A stretch of DNA of 5,765 bases from JAGLRQ01 sp965369805 (GTDB taxonomy: Bacteria > Auribacterota > UBA6266). This document shows positions 1-5,765 of this stretch, piece by piece. The DNA lies in assembly GCA_965369805.1 (NCBI GenBank), contig CBDURG010000110.1, positions 1 through 5,765 on the forward strand. Reading direction: 5' to 3'. The translations under genes and the position numbers were made by a program. The notes under the pieces are model-generated. The model was not told the origin of the DNA and did no database searches. It worked only from the letters and a program-made list of their open reading frames with translations. Each line of letters begins with the position of its first letter. The stretch's first letter is position 1.

Positions 1-1
1 A

Positions 2-940
2 AATGAAGAGGAGAAAATAGTACTTGCTAATGAGAGTTTTAAGGAAATTGTTAGTAACGATGCTGTTGAAGATAAATTTTACTGGGAAGTTTTGAGAGAG
101 CCGCAGTTCGGGGATATGATAAAAAATGTACGCGGGGAAAAAACAAACCGCGCCAGAGAGATAAACTTCGACGATAAAACTTATTTGTGCAGCGCCACCT
201 TTTTAAAGTCGGAGAGAGAGATAGTTGTGGTTTTCCATGATTTGACAGAAATAAAGAGAGTCGAGAAGATGAAAAAAGATTTCATTGTCAATGTCTCGCA
301 CGAGCTAAAAACACCCCTTACAGCAATTAAAGGATTTGTTGAAACACTGGAGAATGAAGCCGATGAGGCCGCATTTCACTATCTCGGAATTGTCAAAAGA
401 AATACGGAAAGGCTTATCAACATTGTAAGTGACCTTCTCGTTTTGTCAGATTTGGAAGAGAGAGGAAACCGGTTTGAATTTTCCGAAGTAGATATAAAAA
501 AACTTATAAAAAATGTTGTTAAATTATTTGAACCGAAAGCAAAAGAGAAAAATCTGGATTTGAATGTTAAAATAGAAAACGGGCTTCCTCTTATCAAGGC
601 AGATTTATTTAAATTAGAGCAGATGTTTATAAACCTGATTGACAACGCTGTTAAATACACCGAAAAGGGATACATCAATATCAAAGCAAAAAGAGTGCAA
701 CAGAATATACTGTTCACTATAGAAGATTCGGGAATAGGCGTATCGGAAAACCACTTACAAAGAATCTTTGAAAGGTTTTATGTTGTTAATAAATCCCGTT
801 CCAAAGCACTTGGAGGCACCGGACTGGGATTGTCTATTGTCAAACATATTATCCTTCAGCATAATGGGAATATAGAAATTGAAAGTTCCCCCGGCAAGGG
901 AACAAGATTTTCAATTGCTTTGCCTATAACTCCAGCCTGA
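2..940 (+). CDS. phoR: PhoR-type phosphate sensor histidine kinase, 5'-truncated by the window edge
   Basis: This is the C-terminal 312 codons of a membrane-associated two-component sensor kinase. The frame stays open from base 2, so the TTG at 92 is an internal Leu codon, not a start. Codons 1 to about 80 look like the end of a PAS sensor domain, finishing in FHDLTEIKRVE. The dimerisation/phosphoacceptor domain follows, with the H-box NVSHELKTPLTAIKGF; the phosphorylated His is codon 100 (bases 299-301), and HELKT also fits the phosphatase motif. The ATPase domain has the N-box LIDNAVKYT (Asn at codon 215), the G1 box DSGIG (from codon 242), the F-box IFERFY and the G2 box GGTGLGLSIVKH (from codon 271). 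PAS-HisKA-HATPase with FY-V-KSRS--GGTGLGLSIVKH is typical of PhoR. No key catalytic residue is missing. The Pho box and pst genes directly downstream support a phosphate role. The N-terminal membrane part and probably phoB lie upstream. The kinase call is very secure; the PhoR assignment rests on context and similarity. Confidence 0.93.
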   Translation, partial: NEEEKIVLANESFKEIVSNDAVEDKFYWEVLREPQFGDMIKNVRGEKTNRAREINFDDKTYLCSATFLKSEREIVVVFHDLTEIKRVEKMKKDFIVNVSHELKTPLTAIKGFVETLENEADEAAFHYLGIVKRNTERLINIVSDLLVLSDLEERGNRFEFSEVDIKKLIKNVVKLFEPKAKEKNLDLNVKIENGLPLIKADLFKLEQMFINLIDNAVKYTEKGYINIKAKRVQQNILFTIEDSGIGVSENHLQRIFERFYVVNKSRSKALGGTGLGLSIVKHIILQHNGNIEIESSPGKGTRFSIALPITPA

Positions 941-971
941 TGAAAAACCGGAAGTAAAATAACCCCAAAAA

Positions 972-1010
972 TTAACCAAAAATTAACACAACTTTTATAC
1001 CTCCTTAACC
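972..1010 (+). promoter_or_regulatory. Pho box: four direct repeats with an 11-base period
   Basis: TTAACC begins at 972, TTAACA at 983, TTTATA at 994 and TTAACC at 1005, spaced exactly 11 bases apart. The third copy is the weakest. Tandem hexamers every 11 bases are the known binding pattern of PhoB/PhoP-type response regulators: TTAACA-like in Bacillus, CTTAACC-like in cyanobacteria, CTGTCAT-like in enterobacteria. Four copies could seat two regulator dimers on one DNA face. The last repeat ends 9 bases before a TATAAA, the geometry expected where the regulator replaces a -35 element. The site lies upstream of a porin-pst operon and behind a PhoR-like kinase, which fits. Binding itself is inferred. 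Confidence 0.8.
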
Positions 1011-1019
1011 TACAGCATG

Positions 1020-1025
1020 TATAAA
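1020..1025 (+). promoter_or_regulatory. Candidate -10 element of the Pho-controlled promoter
   Basis: TATAAA at 1020-1025 lies 9 bases after the last Pho repeat and has no good -35 hexamer at the usual distance, as expected for an activator-dependent sigma-70-type promoter. Transcription would start near 1032. A second TATAAA at 1032-1037 is an alternative, but it sits further from the Pho box. Confidence 0.55.
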
Positions 1026-1047
1026 TGTGCGTATAAACTTCAATTGT

Positions 1048-1059
1048 AAAACCGGTTTT
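1048..1059. repeat. 12-base perfect palindrome in the leader
   Basis: AAAACCGGTTTT at 1048-1059 is a perfect palindrome shortly after the predicted transcription start. As RNA it would form only a weak stem with a CCGG loop, so it is a poor terminator. It could be a dimeric repressor operator or chance in AT-rich DNA. A copy of one arm (AAAAACCGG, 943-951) lies just after the kinase stop. Confidence 0.4.
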
Positions 1060-1158
1060 TAAAAGAAATATGGGAAAAAGGGGAGGTGGTGGTAATAGAA
1101 AAAGATAAAAAACAGGACAGAAGTTAGTTTAAACAAGAACATATTGGAAATTAAATAT

Positions 1159-1165
1159 GGAGGAG
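1159..1165 (+). promoter_or_regulatory. Ribosome-binding site that sets the porin start
   Basis: GGAGGAG at 1159-1165 lies 11 bases before ATG 1177 and downstream of the in-frame TTG at 1144. Translation therefore most likely begins at 1177. Confidence 0.8.
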
Positions 1166-1176
1166 AATACAAACCT

Positions 1177-2412
1177 ATGAAAAAAATAGCGGGGTTTTTA
1201 ATAACAGCAACAGTTCTTGCCTTTTTGGGCAGTGTATCCGTAAAAGCCAGCGAAGTAGATATTTTGGTGGATAAACTTGTAGAAAAGGAAGTCTTAACAC
1301 AAGGTGACGCTCAGCAGATTATTACTGAAACACAGGAAGAGATTAGAAGAGAAGTAGCGGCAGGTGAGTCTTCAAGCCTTCCCACGTGGGTTCAAAAAAT
1401 CAAGTTTAATGGAGATTTCAGACTGCGGTATCAATGGACAAAGAAAGAGAATCATCAGGAACGGCATAGAGGCAGATATAGATTAAGGGCAGGCGTAGAG
1501 GCAAAAGTTATTGATGATGTAGAGGTTGGTTTCGGGCTTTGCACCGGTGGAAGCGATCCCCGTTCAACCAACCAGACATTTTGCAACTCATTTGAAACCC
1601 CTGATATAAGGCTGGATTACGCTTTTGCGGAATACACACCATGGGACTGGCTGACTATAACCGGAGGCAAGTTCAAAAATCCTTTCTGGAACCCGTCTGG
1701 CCTTCTCTGGGATTCAGATATACGGCCTGAAGGAGCAGCTTTTAAGTTAACGCACAAAGCATACGATTATCTGGATCTGTTTTTGAATTCGGGATTTTTG
1801 GTTCTCGATGAGTCAAGCGGCGATGCTTCTGATCCGATTATGTATGGAATACAGCCGGGGTTTAAATGGAAAGTTATGGATGATGTTACTCTGAAAACAG
1901 CGGGTACCTATTACGGAACAAATGGAGTTAAAGGAAAAACACTTGCCCATTCATCGGGAACAAACTCAACACTCGGCGGCGGCGGTTTGAGACATGATTA
2001 CGATATAGTTAACATCAGTTCAGAGCTTGCATTTGACAATTTGCTTGATTTAGACCTTCCCCGCATCGCCTGTATAGGTGAATACGTAAACAACATTGAT
2101 GCATCAGATAACGATTATGGGGTTTTAACCGGGCTTAAAGTCGGCGCTAAAAAAGTTAAGAAAAAAGGACAGTGGCAGGCAAAATATCTGTATAGATGGC
2201 TTGAGAAAGACGCGTGGCTCGATATATTTCCCAATTCCGATGCCTATGGCGGCGATACAGGTATAAAAGGACACAACATCGGTTTAACATATGGGTTGCT
2301 GGATAATGTAACTTTAGCTTTTAGCTATTATTACATGGAACCGATACACAAGATTGCCGGGCATAAGGACCCTGAAAGTGTTTTTCAATCAGATATTAAT
2401 TTCAAATTCTAA
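1177..2412 (+). CDS. Outer-membrane porin, 'putative porin' (Porin_5-like) family, probably phosphate-regulated
   Basis: This encodes a 411-residue outer-membrane beta-barrel likely to pass phosphate or other anions into the periplasm. I chose ATG 1177 rather than the in-frame TTG at 1144 because it follows a good ribosome-binding site and opens directly with a signal peptide: Met-Lys-Lys, a hydrophobic core, then likely cleavage after VKA at residue 24. Residues about 26-60 form a helical, charged stretch containing LVDKLVEKEVLTQGDAQQI, seen at the N-terminus of this porin family. From about residue 74 the chain alternates polar and aromatic residues as barrel strands do. The segment GGKFKNPFW...WDSDIRPEGAAF (163-189) resembles a conserved porin stretch. 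The chain ends INFKF with a terminal Phe, the usual outer-membrane insertion signal. Cys122 and Cys136 could form a loop disulfide. It is the first gene after the Pho box and lies 24 bases before pstS, recalling PhoE or OprP in role. Phosphate selectivity is inferred from context, not sequence. Confidence 0.88.
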   Translation: MKKIAGFLITATVLAFLGSVSVKASEVDILVDKLVEKEVLTQGDAQQIITETQEEIRREVAAGESSSLPTWVQKIKFNGDFRLRYQWTKKENHQERHRGRYRLRAGVEAKVIDDVEVGFGLCTGGSDPRSTNQTFCNSFETPDIRLDYAFAEYTPWDWLTITGGKFKNPFWNPSGLLWDSDIRPEGAAFKLTHKAYDYLDLFLNSGFLVLDESSGDASDPIMYGIQPGFKWKVMDDVTLKTAGTYYGTNGVKGKTLAHSSGTNSTLGGGGLRHDYDIVNISSELAFDNLLDLDLPRIACIGEYVNNIDASDNDYGVLTGLKVGAKKVKKKGQWQAKYLYRWLEKDAWLDIFPNSDAYGGDTGIKGHNIGLTYGLLDNVTLAFSYYYMEPIHKIAGHKDPESVFQSDINFKF

Positions 2413-2423
2413 TTGGGTTAAAA

Positions 2424-2430
2424 AAGGAGG
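2424..2430 (+). promoter_or_regulatory. Strong ribosome-binding site of pstS
   Basis: AAGGAGG at 2424-2430 lies 6 bases before ATG 2437. It is the best match to the Shine-Dalgarno consensus in the operon, which suits the high amount of binding protein a Pst system needs. Confidence 0.85.
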
Positions 2431-2436
2431 TACGTA

Positions 2437-3270
2437 ATGAAAAAATTGTGTAGAGCAGCAATATTGGCACTGTCAATGATTTTTATGAGCAGCATGTTTA
2501 TGAACACAATTACCTTTGCCGCGGGCGGTTCAATAACAGTAAAAGGGTCAACCACGGTTTTGCCCATAGCACAAGTTGCGGCTGAAGAGTTTATGAACCA
2601 AAATCCTGACATTAATATTTCTGTTCAGGGTGGAGGATCCGGCGTTGGTATTGCTTCATTGCTTGATGGAACTTGCAATATTGCCGATGCTTCAAGAGCA
2701 ATTAAGGACAAGGAGCTTAAGAAAGCTGTTGATAAAGGTATTAGGCCCAAGGCACATGTTATTGCAATGGATGGAATAGCAGTAATTGTCCACCCTTCAA
2801 ATAATATAAGTGGATTAACAAAAGCTCAAATTAAAGATATTTATACGGGTAAAGTATCTAACTGGTCTCAGGTGGGAGGAAGCTACGATAAGATTGTTGT
2901 AATCTCCCGTGACAGCTCCAGTGGGACATTCGAAGCATTTAACAAACTTGCTTTAAGCAAAGCTAAGGTCAGGAAAGATGCTCTGCTTAGCGCATCCAAC
3001 CGGGCGGTTGTTACAACAGTTTCAACAACTCCGGGTGCAATAGGTTACGCGGGGCTGGGTTATATTTCTTCTTCAGTAAAAGCAATAACGGTTAATGGAA
3101 TTGAGTGCACAAGGAAAACTGTCCTTGACGATTCATATCCTCTCGCCAGGCCTTTATTTATGTACACCAATGGAAAACCGGCTGGTAGTGTTAAAGCGTT
3201 TATTGACTTTATTTTAAGTGAAAATGGACAGAAACTGGTTGAAAGAGAAGGTTTTGTAGGCTTGAAATAA
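2437..3270 (+). CDS. pstS: Periplasmic phosphate-binding protein PstS
   Basis: PstS captures inorganic phosphate in the periplasm and delivers it to the PstCA channel. The 277-residue length fits the shorter PstS type (TIGR02136-like). Residues 1 to about 28 form a signal peptide: basic MKKLCR, a hydrophobic core, then likely cleavage near TFA-A. There is no lipobox (Cys5 is in the n-region), so the mature protein should be soluble, as expected for a diderm. The mature part opens with SITVKGSTTVLPIA (32-45), whose GSTTV loop contacts phosphate. QGGGSGVGI (64-72), DASR (84-87) and SRDSSSGTFEAF (157-168) supply the other expected ligand loops, with Arg158 and Ser162-Gly-Thr prominent. IYTGKVSNWSQVGG (135-148) is another hallmark of the family. 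No key motif is lost. It lies 24 bases after the porin and 18 bases before pstC, so it is probably on the same Pho-controlled transcript. Confidence 0.96.
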   Translation: MKKLCRAAILALSMIFMSSMFMNTITFAAGGSITVKGSTTVLPIAQVAAEEFMNQNPDINISVQGGGSGVGIASLLDGTCNIADASRAIKDKELKKAVDKGIRPKAHVIAMDGIAVIVHPSNNISGLTKAQIKDIYTGKVSNWSQVGGSYDKIVVISRDSSSGTFEAFNKLALSKAKVRKDALLSASNRAVVTTVSTTPGAIGYAGLGYISSSVKAITVNGIECTRKTVLDDSYPLARPLFMYTNGKPAGSVKAFIDFILSENGQKLVEREGFVGLK

Positions 3271-3288
3271 AGAAGGTATTTTACAGAT

Positions 3289-4179
3289 ATGGTTATGGTG
3301 TGTTTAAAAGAAAGAATATATAAATGGGCAATTACTTTATTTGCTTTTACATCTCTGCTGTTTTTAGTAGGAATTACTATTATTCTGTTTAAAGAAGGTG
3401 TTCCTATTTTAAAGGAAGTGGGAATGTTCGATTTTATCTTCGGGAAAGATTGGTATCCTACTTATGAGCCTCCTGAATTTGGTATTTTGCCTTTAATATC
3501 TGCTTCGCTTCTGGTTACAGCAGGAGCAATGTTTGTATGTGTCCCGCTCGGTGTCGGCAGTGCTCTTTACCTGAATGAATTAGCCGGCTACAAACAAAGA
3601 GCTGTTCTAAAGCCGCTTATAGAAATATTAGCGAGTATCCCTTCCATCGTATTTGGCTTCTTTGGAATGGTTATTGTCGCGCCAATCATTCAGAAACTCT
3701 TCGGCCTTCCCGTGGGCCTCACAGCCTTTACAGGAAGCCTTATTCTGGGGATTATGGCAGTTCCCACGGTATGCAGTTTAGCGGAGGATGCTTTAAGCTA
3801 TGTGCCGAAAAGTTACAAGGAGGCTTCATTAGCTTTAGGAGCAAACAGATGGCAGACTCTTACAAAGGTTATCATTCCGGCAGCAGGTTCAGGAATTTCG
3901 ACCGCAATTATTCTGGGCATGGGTAGAGCTATAGGTGAGACAATGACAGTACTTATGGTTACAGGAGGAGCGGCTGTTATCCCGCGTTCATTTTTTGAGC
4001 CTGTAAGGCCAATGACTTCAACAATAGCAGCGGAGATGGGGGAAGCGGTTGTAGGAAGCCTTCATTACCATGCTTTATTTGGTATTGGGCTTATTTTGTT
4101 TCTAATTACCCTTATTTTTAATATTGCCGCTGAAATCATAGGCAGGAGATTCAGGTTGAAATTGGGATTGAGCAGTTGA
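3289..4179 (+). CDS. pstC: Phosphate ABC transporter permease PstC
   Basis: PstC is one of the two inner-membrane subunits that form the phosphate channel. The 296-residue protein shows about six hydrophobic segments, at roughly 14-33, 66-95, 112-135, 142-163, 202-230 and 262-284. The cytoplasmic coupling loop that docks on PstB has the EAA-type sequence EASLALGANRWQTLTKVIIPAA (from Glu178). GRAIGET (212-218) holds the Arg and Glu conserved in Pst permeases. ASIPSIVFGFFG (115-126) is also characteristic. The start is ATG 3289, 12 bases after a modest AGAAGG at 3271-3276. ATG 3295, two codons later, is equally possible and barely changes the product. PstC is told from PstA by the first loop (KDWYPTYEPPEFGILPLI) and by gene order. 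Its stop overlaps the pstA start. Confidence 0.95.
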   Translation: MVMVCLKERIYKWAITLFAFTSLLFLVGITIILFKEGVPILKEVGMFDFIFGKDWYPTYEPPEFGILPLISASLLVTAGAMFVCVPLGVGSALYLNELAGYKQRAVLKPLIEILASIPSIVFGFFGMVIVAPIIQKLFGLPVGLTAFTGSLILGIMAVPTVCSLAEDALSYVPKSYKEASLALGANRWQTLTKVIIPAAGSGISTAIILGMGRAIGETMTVLMVTGGAAVIPRSFFEPVRPMTSTIAAEMGEAVVGSLHYHALFGIGLILFLITLIFNIAAEIIGRRFRLKLGLSS

Positions 4180-5021
4180 AAAAAGTTATTGAGAAGATTG
4201 GATTTTTACTATTATTCCTTTGTATAGCTGTATCGCTTTTTTTTCTTGGAGCAATTTTATACTTCATAATTTCCAGGGGTTTTAAGGTAATCAACTGGGA
4301 ATTTTTAACTCAGGCCCCCCGCAGGGCAATGACTGAAGGCGGCATTGCCCCCGCGATTGTTGGAACGTTTTATCTTGCTGTCGGCTCAATCATTTTTGCC
4401 TTGCCTCTCGGATTGGCATCTGCCGTGTATCTCTGTGAATACAGCCCAAAAAATTATGTGGTAAATATTATAAGGATGAGCATTAACAATCTTGCAGGGG
4501 TTCCTTCAATTGTATTCGGGCTTTTTGGGCTTGCAATATTTGTGAAATTCTTTGGTTTCGGGGTATCTATTCTTTCAGGAAGTTTGACATTAGGAATAAT
4601 GGTCCTACCAAGTATCATATCCTCTTCGCAGGAGGCGCTTTTAGCTGTTCCTCAATCCTACAGGGAAGCTTCTCTTGCTCTGGGAGCAACAAAATGGCAA
4701 ACAATAAAGAAAGTTGTTATTCCGACAGCTTTACCCGGAATATTAACAGGAATTATTTTAAGCATCGGGAGAGCAGCAGGGGAAACCGCTCCTATCCTTT
4801 TTACCGCGGCAACATTTTATATCCGTGGTTTTCCCAAATCTGTTTTTTCCGAGGTAATGGCTTTACCATACCATATTTACGCGCTCATGACAGAAGGAAC
4901 ACACCCTGAACAGCAGACCCGGATTGCCTATGGGTGTACATTCGTTCTCTTGCTCCTGGTGTTGTTTCTTTCGTCTATCGCGGTGTTTATACGTCACAGG
5001 CAAAGGAGACATTATGGATAG
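4176..5021 (+). CDS. pstA: Phosphate ABC transporter permease PstA
   Basis: PstA is the partner of PstC in the inner-membrane phosphate channel. The 281-residue protein has about six membrane segments, the first at residues 9-32 and the last near 254-272. AGVPSIVFGLFGLAIF (107-122) is a PstA/PstC hallmark. The coupling loop reads EASLALGATKWQTIKKVVIPTALPG (from Glu164), and GRAAGET (198-204) carries the conserved Arg and Glu. The loop after the first helix has FLTQAPRRAMTEGGIAPAI (43-61), the PstA-type 'P-R--EGGI-PAI' pattern that separates it from PstC. The start is TTG 4176, whose last two bases overlap the pstC stop (TTGA). It lacks a strong ribosome-binding site, so it probably relies on translational coupling. 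Initiation at TTG is inferred: the product opens KKVIEK before the first helix, and I see no better upstream start. The 3' end overlaps pstB by 8 bases. Confidence 0.95.
   Translation: MKKVIEKIGFLLLFLCIAVSLFFLGAILYFIISRGFKVINWEFLTQAPRRAMTEGGIAPAIVGTFYLAVGSIIFALPLGLASAVYLCEYSPKNYVVNIIRMSINNLAGVPSIVFGLFGLAIFVKFFGFGVSILSGSLTLGIMVLPSIISSSQEALLAVPQSYREASLALGATKWQTIKKVVIPTALPGILTGIILSIGRAAGETAPILFTAATFYIRGFPKSVFSEVMALPYHIYALMTEGTHPEQQTRIAYGCTFVLLLLVLFLSSIAVFIRHRQRRHYG
5003..5008 (+). promoter_or_regulatory. Ribosome-binding site of pstB inside the end of pstA
   Basis: AAGGAG at 5003-5008 lies 5 bases before ATG 5014 and is embedded in the last codons of pstA. It fixes the pstB start and the 8-base overlap. 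Confidence 0.8.
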
Positions 5022-5765
5022 TAGCATAAGGATGAAATGTAAAGAAGTTTGTTTTTTTTACACGGGGAAAAAGGTATTAGAAGAAATTGACATGGATATA
5101 TACAAAAACAAGGTGACATCTATTATCGGCCCTTCGGGCTGTGGGAAATCAACATTATTAAGACTGTTTAACCGAATGAACGATCTTATCCCGAAGACAA
5201 AGTTAAAGGGTAAAGTGTTTCTTGATGATCAGAATATTTACGACCCTGCTGCTGATGTGGTTGACATAAGAAGGCGAGTGGGAATGGTTTTCCAGAAACC
5301 AAACCCGTTTCCTAAGAGTATTTTTGAAAACGTCAGCTACGGGTTGGAAGTGAACGGAAAAAAAGACAAAACATTCATTAATAACAGGGTAATCACTTCT
5401 CTTAAAAGAGCCGCTTTGTGGAATGAGGTAAAAAACAGGCTGCATAACAGTGCTCTGGAACTTTCCGGAGGGCAGCAACAAAGGCTGTGCATCGCGCGGT
5501 GCCTGACAGTTGAACCTGAAGTTATCCTATTTGATGAACCCTGCGCGAGCCTGGACCCTGTATCAACAGCCAGAATTGAAGAGCTCATCCTGGAACTTAA
5601 AAAGTATTATACAATTGTAATTGTTACCCACAATATGCAGCAGGCTGCCAGGATTTCTGATTATACTGCTTTTCTTTATGTCGGCAAGCTGATTGAATTC
5701 GGCTCCACGGAAAAGCTTTTCACTGTTCCAAAAAAGAAGATGACAGAAGAATATTTAACAGGAAA
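5014..5765 (+). CDS. pstB: Phosphate ABC transporter ATPase PstB, 3' end cut by the window edge
   Basis: PstB hydrolyses ATP on the cytoplasmic face to drive phosphate import through PstCA; in known systems it also takes part in signalling phosphate status to PhoR through PhoU. From ATG 5014, 250 full codons are visible without a stop. The Walker A motif GPSGCGKST is at residues 39-47, the Q-loop at Gln94 in MVFQKPNPFP (a PstB signature), the ABC signature LSGGQQQR at 150-157, Walker B VILFDE at 170-175 and the switch His at 206 in THNMQQ. The D-loop reads CASLDPVST, where many PstB proteins have CSALDPIST, and ARCL follows the signature where ARAL is usual; both look like tolerated changes. 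The visible end TEEYLTG matches the family's C-terminus, so only about 2-4 residues are missing. The short pieces MDSSIRMKC and the basic patch before Walker A are ordinary. phoU is expected next. Confidence 0.96.
   Translation, partial: MDSSIRMKCKEVCFFYTGKKVLEEIDMDIYKNKVTSIIGPSGCGKSTLLRLFNRMNDLIPKTKLKGKVFLDDQNIYDPAADVVDIRRRVGMVFQKPNPFPKSIFENVSYGLEVNGKKDKTFINNRVITSLKRAALWNEVKNRLHNSALELSGGQQQRLCIARCLTVEPEVILFDEPCASLDPVSTARIEELILELKKYYTIVIVTHNMQQAARISDYTAFLYVGKLIEFGSTEKLFTVPKKKMTEEYLTG

Larger units (their letters stand above)
941..1176 (+). other. Intergenic control region and 5' leader of the porin-pst operon
   Basis: This 236-base stretch between the kinase stop and the porin start holds no convincing gene. 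It contains the Pho box (972-1010), a candidate -10 element (1020-1025), a 12-base palindrome (1048-1059) and an A-rich leader of roughly 145 bases with an unexplained strong Shine-Dalgarno-like sequence (about 1080-1086). The porin's own ribosome-binding site is at 1159-1165. I see no strong GC-rich hairpin with a T-run, so termination of the kinase transcript is not evident and read-through into the porin is possible. I recognise no known riboswitch. Confidence 0.7.

Noticed and set aside
92..94. TTG as a start codon for the histidine kinase
   Set aside because: The same frame is open and coding back to base 2 and reads as PAS-domain sequence, so the gene begins before the window.
379..717. 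Minus-strand open frame of 112 codons inside phoR
   Set aside because: It lies opposite conserved kinase sequence, has no recognisable domain and looks like a composition shadow.
941..971. Intrinsic terminator after phoR
   Set aside because: No GC-rich stem followed by a T-run is present; CCGGAAG and CCCC do not pair convincingly.
1070..1108. ATG-initiated 12-codon frame (MGKRGGGGNRKR) in the porin leader
   Set aside because: It has no good ribosome-binding site, and its Gly run is simply the purine-rich Shine-Dalgarno-like sequence read as codons.
1144..1146. TTG as the porin start
   Set aside because: It has no ribosome-binding site and would put 11 polar residues before a textbook signal peptide; ATG 1177 has GGAGGAG upstream.
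2418..2612. Minus-strand open frame of 64 codons over the pstS start
   Set aside because: It overlaps the pstS ribosome-binding site and signal peptide and resembles nothing known to me.
4694..4909. Plus-strand open frame of 71 codons inside pstA
   Set aside because: It is an out-of-frame reading of a conserved permease region, with no plausible protein features.
5203..5588. Two minus-strand open frames inside pstB (5203-5481 and 5337-5588)
   Set aside because: Both lie opposite strongly conserved ATPase motifs and overlap each other; they are shadows.
1..5765. A wholly new system, CRISPR array, mobile element or RNA gene
   Set aside because: All coding sequence is accounted for by phoR, a porin and pstSCAB. 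I see no repeat-spacer array, transposase or terminal repeats, and no tRNA- or rRNA-like sequence.

Overview
The window holds a phosphate-starvation (Pho) locus from a diderm (Gram-negative-type) bacterium, with every gene on the + strand. In order: the 3' part of a PhoR-type sensor histidine kinase (2-940); a 236-base non-coding region with a four-repeat Pho box and a likely promoter (941-1176); an outer-membrane porin (1177-2412); then the high-affinity phosphate ABC transporter genes pstS (2437-3270), pstC (3289-4179), pstA (4176-5021) and pstB (5014 to the window end, lacking only its last few codons).

The parts form one circuit. PhoR senses phosphate status and would phosphorylate a PhoB-type regulator, whose gene is probably just upstream of the window. 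The regulator would bind the 11-base-periodic repeats at 972-1010 and activate the porin-pstSCAB transcript. The porin would let phosphate cross the outer membrane, PstS would capture it in the periplasm, and PstC/PstA with the PstB ATPase would import it. Gaps of 24 and 18 bases, then overlaps of 4 and 8 bases, with no terminator-like hairpin between genes, support a single operon. phoU is the expected next gene but is not visible.

The organism is AT-rich, has strong Shine-Dalgarno sites (GGAGG type) and uses some TTG starts. The outer-membrane porin and the non-lipoprotein PstS point to a diderm. The porin resembles the 'putative porin' family common in deep-branching or uncultured diderms such as Omnitrophota and in some Desulfobacterota-like groups. 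That taxonomic placement is a guess from protein style.

I found no mobile element, CRISPR array, tRNA or rRNA, and no evidence for a wholly new system. The points most worth a second look are the very regular Pho box, the porin built into the pst operon, and the long leader with an unexplained ribosome-binding-like sequence.
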